Positions 22,988 to 35,307 of a DNA stretch of 64,000 bases are shown in pieces (position 1 is the first letter of the stretch; every line of letters begins with the position of its first letter). The translations under genes were made by a program, and so were the position numbers. The notes beneath the pieces are model-generated. The model was not told the DNA's origin, did no database searches, and saw only the letters and a list, made by a program, of their open reading frames with translations. Source of the stretch: Oreohelix idahoensis (taxonomy: Eukaryota > Mollusca > Gastropoda > Stylommatophora > Oreohelicidae); NCBI GenBank assembly GCA_024509875.1, contig JAMPIV010008509.1:992001-1056000 (forward strand), read 5' to 3'.

Positions 22988-24438
22988 TGTGGTAAGACTG
23001 TTACGTGCAGTCTTTGATATCTTACAATATTATACATAGGTAATTTTTTAGTGCTTAAGGGAAAGTCATTATTGAGTTACTTCCCTTGAACTCCGCGGAT
23101 AAATACATTTTTACTGCGATTTATTCGTTGTTTGGGTAATAATAGATTGTTCTTGCTTCAGAATATCTATGGCCTGAATTTATGTGTATTGTTTGTCTGA
23201 GTAGGACAAGTCTGTCTTATATCTGTATATCTTTACATATCTAGGTCGAACTATATGTTCTGTTGTCTCTAGAGAGGTCAAAGGCTATTCGGCGGATGTG
23301 TCGCTTGAGTGGGGTGATTTGGCTTCGTCCTGATAGGGAATGTGTGTGTTTTGCTATGTCGGCTTGATGCCTTGAAAAGTGATCTCAGTGGTTTTGGGGA
23401 AAGTGATAGTCGTCTAGACCTATCGTGTATGCTTTACCCCAGTGTTTATTCATCTTGCCAAGGAATGGCAGTTTCATATTCCCTCTACCAAGGTAATCAA
23501 AGATACTCTTATGAACTCTCGATCGAAGCCACCATTGTCGATAATTACGATTTGAATGTTTAAGAGAATATATTTGACTCGATGAAAAACGACTTCGATT
23601 CCTAGCAGCACTATATTCTGTAGAATGCAGTCTATTGTTCATGACCAAATCTACAGAGCAACGAAATGTTGTATGAATGACTAACTTTAGAACAGATTCA
23701 TTATCTGTATTCAAACGTGAGTGACAGTTCACGAGTGGAGCCATCTTGGAACCAAAACATGTAGGACTTTCAAGAAGAGAAAAGGGATGCCCGTATTATC
23801 GCTTGATCAGTCCAGAGATCACTGCTACACATGAGAACCCATTGTTAGTGGTTCAATATTATTATATGGAAAAATATGTGCTGAACATTATGTTGAAGAA
23901 TCGTTGCTAAACGAGATTAGGTTTAGAAGTCATCTGAAATATTGTTTACAAGCTGACGTGCTCAGTCAGTGACGTCAGATGATATATGTATGGGCGATAC
24001 TGAGTGCTTGGCTATTGACAGTCCATTATACCATTATTCTACATGAGTGCCCATGTAACATTGCAAGACCATTTGTCCACTGTACTATGATGTATTATGG
24101 CAACCTGTGATTTGTCACTATCTGTGCTGTCGAGTGTGTACGTCCAATTAAACTTTAGAAAAGGTACACAGTCGTTGGTGTCGATGACTTCCGGTCATAC
24201 ATGAGTGTGAGAAGAGAACATTTGTCAACAACACGAACCCTTATCATCATTCGCACATTATACACTCCATCCATGTCTACACAACACTGCGTAGGTCAAG
24301 TTGACATTCCATACACTACAGTGGGGCAGGCAACACCATAGGGATCTTGTCAACTGATGATGATAGACGCCTGTCTTCCCGCCTAGGAGTGTTCTGGTGT
24401 ACTTTATCAACATATATTATATCCAACTAAATATCAAC
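22988..24438 (+). repeat. 3' long terminal repeat of the Gmr1-like element
   Basis: 23082-24438 is duplicated at 15004-16362. The 94 bases from 22988 are present only here and look like the LTR start (TGTGGTAAG). The repeat ends AAATATCAAC and is followed by an A-run. On the minus strand it holds a 119-codon open frame (23385-23744) with no recognisable family; the 5' copy has a one-base indel that shortens the frame to 87 codons. Confidence 0.82.
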
Positions 24439-24590
24439 AAAAAAAGAAATAAATCAATGAACTATAAAAAGAATGTAGCCAAAAAGTAAAGTGTCATAAA
24501 GTTAAACTACTTATGTATATAAGGATAGTGTTTTTCAATGTACTTTTGTAAGTTGTTTGGATTCATACTCATCAGAGTCGGCCCTACAGA

Positions 24591-24800
24591 TTTTTAAAGG
24601 GGGAGAGAGGTCTCGTGATGGTGCACACCTCCGCATCGTGCGGCTACTGTATGTACTGTTACGAGACTCACTCTCATCCTACTGATTTGGATCGTAATCT
24701 AATTTCTGCAAGTGATGTATGTGCATTGTAGCATTCTACAAAAGCTTAATAAATTTATGTTTCTCAAATCTTATTGTAAGTAATGCTTTCTCAGTGCACC
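24591..24800 (+). mobile_element. Possible LTR relic with polypurine tract
   Basis: TTTTTAAAGGGGGAGAGAGG (about 24592-24611) looks like a polypurine tract. It is followed by a segment containing CTGTTACGAGACTC and an AATAAA (24748-24753). No matching second copy in the window, so this could be chance. Confidence 0.3.
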
Positions 24801-25788
24801 GTTTATGAAAAGGGAATAATATAGACATAGAAAAACGACCAGTTCCATATAAGCAAGGAAAAGGTAGTCTTATAGATACAGCCGTATGGGGAGTGGCGTG
24901 TGACAGCCTTCACTATACTAGTGTAACCGAGCTGGTTACGGCACCAATGAGTGTGTTATGTGCCCGTGTCAGTTAAATGTGCAAGTAGTTATATTGATTT
25001 TATTTTCAATTGATCCTTTTGATGTTGTTGTTATTCAAGTGCTAACTGGCCTTCCGCCAGAGATGGTAATACTTGAATTTTGCTCATATTTCTTTCCAGG
25101 TTCATTCTTCCCTTTAGGTTTAGTGATAAGCAATCTCTTATAATAGTTTTCAAATGTTCCAACTGTACGTTCCAAATAAAACACAGCAATGTAGAAAATT
25201 AAATTAGAGTTTATTGACGTCATTAGGCAAACACTGTAAATTTCACAATGATGGTTGGTTATCCAAGAGGAACATTTATATATCCACAATGAAATATGTA
25301 TACATCCAATGGAATAATATACTAACTTGTCTACTTAAAAACTTGTCTTGATATTCTCAAAGACGAAGTTCACCTAACACTATTTGTAAAATCGTCAAAA
25401 GTCCAAAATCATGGAATCATTGGAATCATAAATCCTGAAATCACTGCCCTTTCTCGCACTTCTCTCCTATTTATACTATTTCTTCTTTTTTTTCCCGCCA
25501 GTTTTCACACGATGCTTTCTTTTTTTCACACGGTACAATTATCTACATTTGCACACGTTTTCTTAGCTTTTCGACTTTTTCCACACGTCTCTCTCTCTCT
25601 CTCTCTCTCTAAACAATGGAAAAAAACCAAAATAGCAACTCTCACTTCACAAAATTTTCCATTCAAAAACACGCATTTTATATTTTCCCTGGGACTGCAC
25701 TATCTTTGTCTCTCTTCGTCGTGACTGCCAACTGAACTTTAATGACCCTGCGTTTTGTGCGAAAACGCTTTATTTGCTTTACGTCTGT
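24801..25788. other. Unrecognised stretch
   Basis: No gene recognised. A (CT)n run lies at about 25590-25609 and several T-rich tracts at 25480-25560. Confidence 0.4.
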
Positions 25789-26431
25789 TATTTCTATATT
25801 CTTACTTACTTACTTAGTCGTTCCTCTTCTACCGTGAGGTGTAGAGGTTTGGAAGAGAGAGCGCCAGACTATTCTATCAGCTGTCTTCTTCCTGGCCTGG
25901 TTCCATTCTAGTCCTCGGTCCTTCAAAGATTGTCTAATGTTGTCCTCTCAGCGGACTCTGGGTCGTCCTGGAGGTCTGGATCCTTGGCTCTTTGTTTCCC
26001 ATGCTTGTCGTGGTAGCCGATCTTCTCCCATTCTGCAGACATGGCCAAACCATCTTAGTTGGGACTGTTCTATTTGGGTCTACAGCGGGTTGGGATTTTA
26101 GGCCTTGACGTATCGTCTGGTTGCGGACCATGTCTCTTCTTGTTACTTCAACCACCTTCCTCAGATACCTCATTTCTGAAGTTTGGATCTGGCTTGTGTG
26201 GGTTGTAGTCATTGCCCATGACTCGCATCCATATGTCAAGACTGGGACATAGGTGGTGCGTTATACAGCCATCTTCGTTTTCTTACCAACCTCTTTCTTG
26301 CTGAGGAATCCTCGATTTATGGCCTGATAAAGTCTCCCAGCCGCTGCTTTTCGAATGGCCAACTCTTCCTTGATGCCCCCCTTTCGGTCTATAATAGCTC
26401 CGAGATATTTAAAGTTCTATTTCTATATTCT
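25789..26431 (-). pseudogene. 5'-truncated LINE with 14-bp target duplication (family L4)
   Basis: The element 25803-26417 lies between perfect copies of TATTTCTATATTCT (25789-25802 and 26418-26431). Read on the minus strand it ends in a (TAAG)n tail. Its coding remnant includes LTYGCESWAMT-like sequence (frame open 25934-26239: TYGCESWAMTTTHT, RYLRKVVEVTRRD), the C-terminal region after RT in RTE-like LINEs. Frames shift several times. A diverged relative lies at 58455-58725. Confidence 0.85.
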
Positions 26432-26439
26432 AACACGTA

Positions 26440-26530
26440 TAAATGGTAGTGTAGTAAGCCATGCGGTCACACTAGGTCCCGCTTCGAAATGTGGAGGTGA
26501 CCAGTTCCATTCCTCGCTCCGTCTTCTTTC
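26440..26530 (+). repeat. Possible tRNA-like SINE head
   Basis: GGTAGTGTAGTAAGCC followed about 30 bases later by GCTTCGAAATG resembles an A box and a degraded B box. No second copy was recognised in the window. Confidence 0.25.
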
Positions 26531-26531
26531 C

Positions 26532-28494
26532 GTTAACTGACGAGCAGAGCCAGGTACTGTTACGGTAGTTTTATTGATATCGTGTGCTAGAATTGGCAGT
26601 GCGCATTTTTGGGGTCAATAGAATTAATATAAATTGATTTTATACTTCACGGATTAGTGAACGCGAAATACACGGTCAAATTATGACGTGTTAGCGTCGA
26701 TAAGGTCACGCTTCGTGACTTAGTTACTGTACCCTTGTTACGTTGTCCGTCAAGCCGTGAAGTCGTGTTTTTACCTCCTTCCAAGGTTGATAGGCTTTGC
26801 TAATAGCCATATTTATGTAAAGTGATACCAGGACTCAGGGTCAGTCCAGATAATAATATATACAGGCGAATTCATAAGGTTAGTGATTAACCTGCGTTAC
26901 GGAAGGATGGTTGATAAGTAATTTGATTATTTTCGTCATGACTCATGCGCTCACTTCTGGCTGTCTGAATCCCAGCAGCACATGTATATAGCCATGATGT
27001 TCTGCCGACATGAATTCATTATGACACGGACGGATAAGAATATATATGCAAGTAAATTCTAATGAACTGTATGTGAATGTATACCTACGTGAGATGTCTT
27101 CGTGTGTGAATTGTTTAATAAATCATGGACTCCAAGTTGAAGACTTATCCACATCGATACGTTACAGCTGTCTGTTGAATTGACAATGTTGATTATTATG
27201 GTAGTGAAGGACTCTTCCGATGAGAAGATGTATAATATAATAATGAGCTCCGAAAGGAACCAATGTCTTCTTGGACATTCAACATATAATGAGTCCATAT
27301 AACGGTGACCCTCTTTTGAAGATTATAAACGAACGAAGCACGCATTCGCGATTCAACAAAATACAGAACCAGCTGCAGCTACCTTCCTTATCAGCTCAGA
27401 ACGTATCTTTATCAGGTACTCATTCACAGCTAGGTAGACTGGAGCATGACGCTACCGTATTTTGAACCCAGTACCCCCCAAGTCGGCGCCTTGTGCGACT
27501 GTACCCGTCGTCTCACTCGAGAGCCGGCCTTACACGTCATCCCTTTGATTGTATTCAACTAGAAAGAACGAATGCAAATAGCTGTAATGCTCACTAACGT
27601 GACATGGAAAAATAAGTAAGAAGCTCAGACAAAAACAAGTTTCAGTTTTGTTTTAAAAAGTGTGTATAGAATAGCTAACTATAGTTATTTTTCAGGTATA
27701 AATAGAAATGTAATAGGGGGCCCTCTGCCACGTGCGCATTGTCATATTAAAGAAATGAAATCAACACATGATTAAGAGGAGGGTCCAGGCGTCATGGCAT
27801 CAATTTCTCTCCAAATTCTCGTGTTTTATTATCGTGTTCAGAGTAGGACATGAAACAGCGTTCGATTCCAAGGTATTGAACACAACCCATAAATAGAAAG
27901 AGGTGATCGGTCATACAAGAAACTCGCTGGCTTGTTTACGTTCCTTGATCCATGATATTGGCGTTCACTTTTCGTCGGCTGCACATGCAGCAAAGATATG
28001 GACGAAAGGAAATTTATCAGTGAGTCTGCGAATGTCAGATCGTGCGTCTGGTTAAGGAAAGCTGAGACTGTACGAAAAACAAAATGGACAGGTTCCATCC
28101 ATTAGTGTGTTTGCGTTTGTGTACGTGTACGTCTGTGTTTGTTATTTGTGTACAAGCATCTGTGTGAGCGTGTGGTGCTTGTGTGTGTGTGTGTGTGTGT
28201 GTTTGTGTGTGTGTGAGAGAGAGAGAGACTACGGGAGTTTCTTTCAACTCTAATTACATGGAGGAATGAGTCATAGAAATCGACAAATAATACATATTTA
28301 AAGCAACTTGAGTTTTATGTTTATCCCAGATGACCGAAAACATGCCTAGTACCTGCGATAAATCTGCATAGTTATTTTATTACTTAATTTAGTTGTTTTT
28401 TTTCTTCCTTGATTAGCACGGCGGCACAATTACAGTAGACATTAGCACTGGCAGTAGTGGTTTGTGCAGATCTTGATTGACATAATGAGGGTGC
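26532..28494. other. Unrecognised stretch with a (GT)n tract
   Basis: No gene recognised. A GT microsatellite with a short GA run lies at about 28180-28230. Short frames elsewhere have no motif. Confidence 0.4.
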
Positions 28495-28772
28495 TAGCTC
28501 CATCATCATAACCCTCCACTCCCAAAGGAGCATAGGCCTTCAACAAACACATGCCAAGTCCTCCTGTCACGTGCCATCATCTCAAGTTCTTTCCACGTTC
28601 TCCTTATCATTTTCACCTCTGTTTCCAGCTCTCTTCTCCGTGTGCTTCTTGGTCTACCTCTGCCTCTCTTGCCCTGGAGGTTCCAGAACAAGGACTGTCT
28701 TGTAATGCTATCAACAGGTTTCCTCAGTGTGTGTCCTATCCATCGCCATCGTCTTCTTCTCATCTCATCCAT
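28495..28772 (-). pseudogene. LINE C-terminus, 3' half of a twin-primed insertion (family L3)
   Basis: An 88-codon minus-strand frame (28506-28772) reads RRWRWIGHTLRKP, GKRGRGRPRSTRRRELETEV and ARDRRTWHVFVEGLCS, the conserved C-terminal tail of this LINE family. Past the stop the minus strand continues into a GATGATGATG tail. Its 5' edge abuts the same protein's upstream segment in opposite orientation (next entry). Confidence 0.8.
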
Positions 28773-28789
28773 GCCTTAGCCGTAATAGC

Positions 28790-29130
28790 AAAAAGATAGA
28801 AGTAAAGGTAATCTCCAAGATAATGACTTCTCGAGAATGCACTATCAAAGCTAATGGAACAGTTTTTAAACAAGTCAGTAGATTCAAATACCTAGGCCCG
28901 TTAATAACATCGGATGGAAGATGCATCTTAGAGGTCAAGAGTAGAATAGACCAGGCAAAAGTAATATTCTATAAAAAGAAAAGTATTGTATGTAACAATT
29001 CTTTGTCAATGGAAGTAAGAAGGAGAGTTCTTCAATGTTATATAGATCTAATCCCTAGAGGCCACAGGGATGTGATTTTACAGAAGAATGTTAAAAATAC
29101 CAAGGGCAGCTAAAAAGGATAATAAGCCTA
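28790..29130 (+). pseudogene. LINE RT thumb region, inverted 5' half of the same insertion
   Basis: Plus-strand frame: TIKANGTVFKQVSRFKYLG, ITSDGR, EVKSRIDQAKVIFYKKK, RRRVLQCYID, then after an internal loss and shift RMLKIPRAAKKDNK. In an intact LINE this segment lies just upstream of the C-terminus found at 28495-28772. Its 5' end faces that C-terminus and its 3' end is outermost, the arrangement expected from twin priming. No target duplication found. Confidence 0.75.
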
Positions 29131-29149
29131 ATTCTTGTCATCAATTCCA

Positions 29150-29655
29150 CATTAATGATCAGATAATGACACTTCTTCACTTCTACTCAAGCATTCATTT
29201 AGGAAAGTCTGTAGCTTCTTTGGTTGTTTTCCATATTCAAAATGATTGGATACGTCATGAAAGGAAAACATTCATGGAAGCTTTGAATCTGCAGGAGGTG
29301 GTGTGGATCTACTGTCCTGGTCATGCGTGGTAATGAGAGAGGTGACAGACTAGCATCAAGAACACCCACATTGAGGACACTGGATATGGATAAGGGAGAG
29401 ATACTGAGAACAATTAATGATCGCCTGTTAGAGAATGACACTGCAATAGATGAATCATCAAGGTTAAGACTGTTGGAATTTGGCATCAAACGTCAGGCTA
29501 GCAGAGATGGACGTATGAGAGGATGCATCCGTCGTGTATAAAACCAGCGAGCTACAGGAACAGTTAGCATTCACACTCTTCAACATATACTGAGGGAGAC
29601 TGAGCACCTATGGGTTTGCCCGGAGTGCAATGATGTCGATTCTGTTCAGCAATAA
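29150..29655 (+). pseudogene. LINE RNase H domain remnant
   Basis: Frames read EVVWIYCPGHAW, then after a one-base shift GNERGDRLASRTPT, GIKRQASRDGRMRGCIRR, and after an in-frame TAA (29539-29541) IHTLQHILRETEHLWVCPEC, ending at a stop 29653-29655. PGHA...GNERADRLA is the C-terminal RNase H motif of I-like and related LINE clades that carry RNase H. It is a different LINE lineage from the RTE-like copies around it. Catalytic residues upstream are not recognisable. Confidence 0.7.
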
Positions 29656-30366
29656 GAATATCAATTTACTTCATATCCCTTGCATAAAAGCTGCGAAAGA
29701 AAACCCCAAATGTAAACAATATTTAGCTATTTTGTTAGATTCTTGTTATGCGAACATTCATATAATGAATATCCATGTTTATTAAAGGAAGGTAGAATAT
29801 GGACAACGTCGCAGGAACTGAAGTATGTAAAAGCCTTTAGTTCTGTCTGGCTCATCTCTTCACAAATACCGCGCCATTTTATTCACACTAACACTCGCGC
29901 GCCAGCAATCTAGTTCCCCCACGTCTGCCTTATGTCATGCCCTTTATTATGTTCTCCTTGTTTTTCCTCCTGATTGTGTTAGTTACATTGACACCATCAG
30001 TCTGATAGAGTCCAGGCAATGCGAGTCCATTAATCGTAAGTCTGGCTGTGTGTGAGGTCAATAGAGTCAAAGTGGTTCATCTTGATCACGTCGATTGGAC
30101 GTTCCACTTCCTGTCTCCAAGCGACCTAAAGTGAGGTCATACATGTTATCAAGTGAACTTCGACCCTTTGGATTTACATTCGATTAATCTGACACAACCA
30201 ATTTATGCCATTCATTTTTTCAGATAATTTTACGAAACTAAATAAATTTTGGACCCACGGTTGATGGAGCGTAAAGGACAAAGCACAGACAATGGTCACG
30301 CTCTGTACTTGTGCTTATAAGTTAATGGGCAAGTAACTTTACCTAGCCCTTTGCAGTGACTTGACA
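29656..30366. other. Unrecognised spacer
   Basis: No gene or repeat recognised. Confidence 0.4.
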
Positions 30367-31412
<1,046 letters not shown>

Positions 31413-31620
31413 CCACATTGTCTTTGCGCTCCTTATGGAGCAAGAGCCACCATTACAACTGGTCACCTGGCATCAAGCAGTCACATGCTCTTACAGCGGT
31501 GGTTTATGTAGCGATAAATGATAATGTTGCTAGCCCCATGCAGAAACCCACATTAGTCGACTTGTACGAGTATAACATGACTGAGGGAACAGTAGTCTAA
31601 TTCCTTGTTTGTCGACCACA
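31413..31620 (-). repeat. Repeat C remnant at the edge of the ATC array
   Basis: On the minus strand TGGTGGCTCTTGCTCCATAA leads into the GAT array, like the repeat C end (GGTGCCTCCATGCTCCATAA then GATGATG tail). This suggests the array began as the tail of this copy. The rest is too diverged to be sure. Confidence 0.35.
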
Positions 31621-31724
31621 CAAGGATGTGGAGAGGTAATCATTTTTGTCAGGATATTATAATTGTTGTGCATGGGGCTGGACATCTCATCATGTCAAAT
31701 AGATTTTGTTACGTAGGGGGACAT

Positions 31725-31800
31725 ACATTCTGTTGTCCATGCTTGCGGCAAGAACAACAGCTGTAGTTGTGTCTCCATGCTTCATACGCAGCAAAAAAAG
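31725..31800 (+). repeat. Repeat C 3' end
   Basis: GTTGTGTCTCCATGCTTCATACGCAGCAAAAAAAG matches the repeat C 3' block in short pieces. No tail remains. Confidence 0.3.
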
Positions 31801-32735
31801 GGAGTTTTTGATTATGAAAATAATACATTTTAAGTTAATTATGCTAAAAGTCATTTTTAAAAAAACATGAAAATCTCTTTTGCATTACATTGTTGGTAAT
31901 TTCTAAAACGCTGCATAGAAATCGCTAGCTAGTGGGTTGTGTGTGTTTCAGCTAATAAGGGAGTGAGTAAAGAGTTTTGACATATAACATGCGGTGGGTC
32001 ATTAATTCTTCACTGTTTAAGAACTTCTTATATATATATAATTCACATCTGTCTTATCAGAACGGCTTTTTCTAAAAATATATTAAAATATTTACTTGTT
32101 AGAACAGACGACCCAGTACATGCTAGTGATCTACAAGTCTTACTAGTATCGTGTGCAGAGTCACGAGGCGGACCCTGGTATCAATCAGAGAACTGGTCAA
32201 TACGTTTCGTGCGCTTATTTCTCGCTCACAGACAAAATATTTCTCTCAGGTCTGGAATCGGCGCTTCGAACTGGCCAGTTCTTGTTCCAGCAGCAGACAT
32301 CAGAAAGGAAGTACACGCAGGAGATGGTAACTCTGGTTCCGTGAATTTGTTCCGTGTTGTGAAAAAGGTAAACTTTTTATTATATTAATTGTCAACGCTG
32401 GCTTTGTGACTTTTGACCTTTGATGGAGGAAGTGTAATTGCTGTGACATATTTCTTTTTATTCCTTTTTAGCTACCTGCGCTGTTATGTTGTTTGCTGCA
32501 AAACAAAATAGTTTAATCCATCTAATCTACACATGCCTTCCTTTGATATTTTCTTAAATCTGTTTTCTATTTATGTGCTATTTTAATATTCAACATTGGC
32601 CAAACATCGTCGTCACGAAAGATTTCTTTCTTGAAATATTAATCTCTCATTCGTGTTTATTTTGCATCTGTGCTTTGATTCTCAATTTTTGTCATTTTTC
32701 GTTGAGGAAGGTAAAGGAAACACATTGACTTTAAA
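31801..32735. other. Unrecognised spacer
   Basis: AT-rich, no gene recognised. A 63-codon frame at 32153-32344 has no known motif. Confidence 0.4.
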
Positions 32736-32803
32736 ATGTTGATTGTCGATAGCGACTTACATAATAGTACTTCTTTTTGATTGTCGATAGCGACTTACAT
32801 AAA
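32736..32803 (+). repeat. Two-copy direct repeat
   Basis: TTGATTGTCGATAGCGACTT plus ACATAA occurs at about 32740 and again at about 32779. Confidence 0.7.
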
Positions 32804-32843
32804 AGCTTTTCTTTCGTTCATGTTCTTCCCGTTTTTTTGTTCA

Positions 32844-33502
32844 CAATCATTATAATCTGTCTTTTTAGCAATCATTATAATCTGTGTTTTTAGCAATCAT
32901 CATAATCTGTGTTTTTAGCAATCATTATAATCTGTATTTTTAGCAATCATTATAATCTGTGTTTGTAGCAATCATTATAATCTGTGTGTTTACCAATCAT
33001 TATAATCTGTGCTTTTAGCAATCATTATAATCTGTGTTTTTAGCAATCATCATAATCTGTGCTTTTAGCAATCATTATAATCTGTGTGTTTACCAATCAT
33101 TATAATCTGTGTTTTTAGCAATCATTATAATCTGTGTTTTTAGCAATCATCATAATCTGTGCTTTTAGCAATCATTATAATCTGAATTTTTAGCAATCAT
33201 TATAATCTGTGTTTGTAGCAATCATTATAATCTGTGTGTTTACCAATCATTATAATCTGTGTTTTTAGCAATCATTATAATCTGTGTTTTTAGCAATCAT
33301 TATAATCTGTGTTTTTACCAATCATTATAATCTGCGTTTTTTACCAATCATTATAATATGTGTTTTTACCATTCATTGTAATCTGTGTTTTTACCAATCA
33401 TTATAATCTGTGTTTTTAGCAATCATTATAATCTGTGTTTTTAGCAATCATTATAATCTGTGTTTTTAGCAATCATTATAATCTGTGTTTTTAGCAATCA
33501 TT
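32844..33502 (+). repeat. 25-bp minisatellite, about 26 copies
   Basis: Unit CAATCATTATAATCTGTGTT plus TTTAG. Variants (GTGTGTTTAC, GTGCTTTTAG, GTGTTTGTAG, CATCATAATC) recur in the same order, hinting at multi-unit duplication. The last eight units are almost uniform. Confidence 0.95.
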
Positions 33503-33602
33503 TTACTGTTATCCTTATACTATTCTGTTTCCTAAAGACTTCCTTCCCAGTTCCTTTTCGTTCACTATAGAATACAAATGGACTAGAGGTTTGCTCTCCA
33601 CT

Positions 33603-33960
33603 GACTTTTATTTTGGGAATCTACTTCTTTGCGTACGTTGCCTGGTGACGTAGGTGATGGTGATCATGTCCCTCCACAGCTTTCTGTCCCCAGAGCTGGT
33701 CATCAATTTTTGTTTTCCTCATTGCCTGCCATAATATCAAACAGTCCAGTATCTTGTCTACTTGTCGCCTTCTCTCTCCTTCAATCTTTCCTTCAATCTC
33801 TCCTGATAAGGTAATATAATTCAATTTTCATCTTCTCATAACATGCCCAAAGAAAGAAGATTGCTTCCATCTATTTGAGTAATATACTTCCTTTGCTCAT
33901 TGCCTTCCTTCAGAACATCCACATTGCTCATCTCAGCTGTCCCACTTATCGCCCGTCAGG
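33603..33960 (-). pseudogene. LINE 3'-terminal fragment
   Basis: Minus-strand frames give GKIEGERRRQVDKILDCL and, in a neighbouring frame, RKLWRDMITITYVTRQRT. These match the E-G-(K/R)-R-x-R-G-R and D-R-x-x-W-R blocks at the end of RTE-like LINE proteins. An upstream GHVM(R)-like stretch is present. Frames are broken. Confidence 0.6.
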
Positions 33961-34173
33961 AAAACCACACCAAACCTACCTTCTGTCCTGTTCTTACTGT
34001 TCTAAGTCTACTATCATTTACTGGACACAGTATTAAGGTCTTTGTCATGTGTGGACTGGCATATACTGTATAATAGGGGAACAACAGAAGTGATTGCGTC
34101 ATTAATAGGCTGAACTGCCCATGGTAAACTTCCGGTGTTATGTCTTGCGGTTCGCACTAATGACCTGTCATCG

Positions 34174-34380
34174 AGGCATCATTTTTTGGTGATGCGTAGA
34201 TGGCAGGGAGGATAGTGTGATTCGCTTGCATAGCTAGGCGGGGTTGTGGCAAGGAAGGTCGAAGGTTCGAATCCTGGGTAAGCCACTCATGTCTGTTGTT
34301 TTTCTGTTGTCTAGTGTTCTACTTCTTTATTTCCTACGAGTGCCTGATAACATACCTTTATGTTTGTCTCATATTAATTC
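34174..34380 (+). mobile_element. SINE-A copy
   Basis: Starts with the small hairpin GGCATCATTTTTTGGTGATGC, then GGATAGTGTGATTCGCTTGC, B box AGGTTCGAATCC (about 34263-34274), the shared body (CCACTCATGTCTGTTG, ACTTCTTTATTTCCTACGAG) and the tail TATGTTTGTCTCATATTAAT. The same hairpin-like start flanks the other copies. Confidence 0.85.
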
Positions 34381-34385
34381 ACATC

Positions 34386-34815
34386 ACAGCCGCCTCCAAT
34401 GGTTTTTTTTTTTTTGCTTCTTACTGATCTAACATAATATTTTCTCCCCTCCCAACCCCCACCCCACTACGTTCCGGTTGCTTTGTTTTCGTCTACTGCC
34501 ATTGCTCTCCAGCATTGATGTTCTTCTCCTGAATCCTCTGGGTGCCAGTGGGTTCCAGTACAGAGCATGTGAGGTTATAATATGACCTGTTTATCTTACA
34601 CTTTTATTGCATGTTCACCCAAGAGCCATTGTGCTCTCTGGGTCACCTCTACGCTCTGTTAAGGGGTAGAAGAGGTTCCGATTAAGGAAGAAAGAAATCT
34701 TGATTATTCAGTCCTATACGTTTGAATGTCTTTAATCTCCTGACATGTTTTTTGCCCTCCATCAGTATATGTTGTAATTACTTCTCGAAAATATTACAGA
34801 TACGTTTAATCTTAG
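34386..34815. other. Unrecognised spacer
   Basis: A 12-base T-run at 34403-34414 follows the SINE region. Nothing else recognised. Confidence 0.4.
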
Positions 34816-34817
34816 TT

Positions 34818-35045
34818 GTGTGACAGAGTGGTTAGAACGCTTGCTACTGTGGCAAAGCTACCAGATTCGAAACCTGGTGTTGTTAAGCTCCAGTCTATCC
34901 AGGTGTAAATGGATACACGACTCTGCTCTTGAGTCACAGAAGGCAGAGGCAGCGAAAAGGGGAACTACTCATCTCCAGGTCATAAAGCTAAGACTTAGTA
35001 TAGTGGTGTCTCGAAAACTGACCTCGTCTACGGCAACATCTATCA
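34818..35045 (+). mobile_element. SINE-B copy 1, tRNA-headed
   Basis: Head TGACAGAGTGGTTAGAACGC (box A) and AGATTCGAAACC (box B) followed by CCAGTCTATCCAGGTGTAAA and ATGGATACACGACT, a core shared by copies at 35308, 36970 and 57028. A distal block TGGTGTCTCGAAAACTGACC then TCTACGGCAACATC corresponds to the CTACGGCAGTAT block of the other copies. Confidence 0.8.
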
Positions 35046-35094
35046 CGAATCAATCAAACAGTATGCTTTATCTCCCCAAGAAGAATCTGCCTTT

Positions 35095-35295
35095 AACACA
35101 CTCAAGCCAAGTCTTCCTGACCCGTGCCCTCAGCTCAACTTCTTTCCATGTATTCTTCATCATTTTTATTTCTGTGCCCTGTTATATTCTCAATGTATTG
35201 GTTCGGTCTATCCTCTGCTTCTCTTACTCTGTGGTTTCCAAGTTATCATAGTAAGTTGTGTTTTGGAAGACCTGGTCGCATATTATTCATGATTG
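35095..35295 (-). pseudogene. Decayed LINE 3' fragment (family L3)
   Basis: CCAAGTCTTCCTGACCCGTG and TTCTTTCCATGTATTCTTCA align in order with the L3 copy at 28550-28620, and later GTTTCCAAGT follows. No open frame on the minus strand survives. Confidence 0.5.
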
Positions 35296-35307
35296 TGTTG
35301 TCCCGAG

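Larger units (their letters stand above)
15004..24438 (+). mobile_element. Gmr1-like Ty3/gypsy retrotransposon, nearly complete
   Basis: Two direct repeats (15004-16362 and 23082-24438) enclose a leader, a gag with coiled-coil repeats, and a pol encoding protease, integrase, reverse transcriptase and RNase H in that order. Ty3/gypsy elements normally place integrase last; integrase before RT is known in the Gmr1-like branch. RT and integrase sequences, including the GPY-type WKGPYD motif after the integrase core, are gypsy-like and not copia-like. The repeats differ by one substitution and two single-base indels by eye, so insertion is recent. Coding is broken by two A-run frameshifts and one TAG. 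Ends are uncertain: the 3' repeat may begin at 22988, in which case the 5' copy lacks its first ~94 bases. Confidence 0.88.

Noticed and set aside
32844..33502. CRISPR-like array
   Set aside because: The repeats are directly contiguous with no unique spacers; a eukaryotic minisatellite.
34818..34900. Possible tRNA gene
   Set aside because: Box A and B spacing is tRNA-like, but the acceptor stem does not close and the same head recurs attached to a SINE core in three other places.
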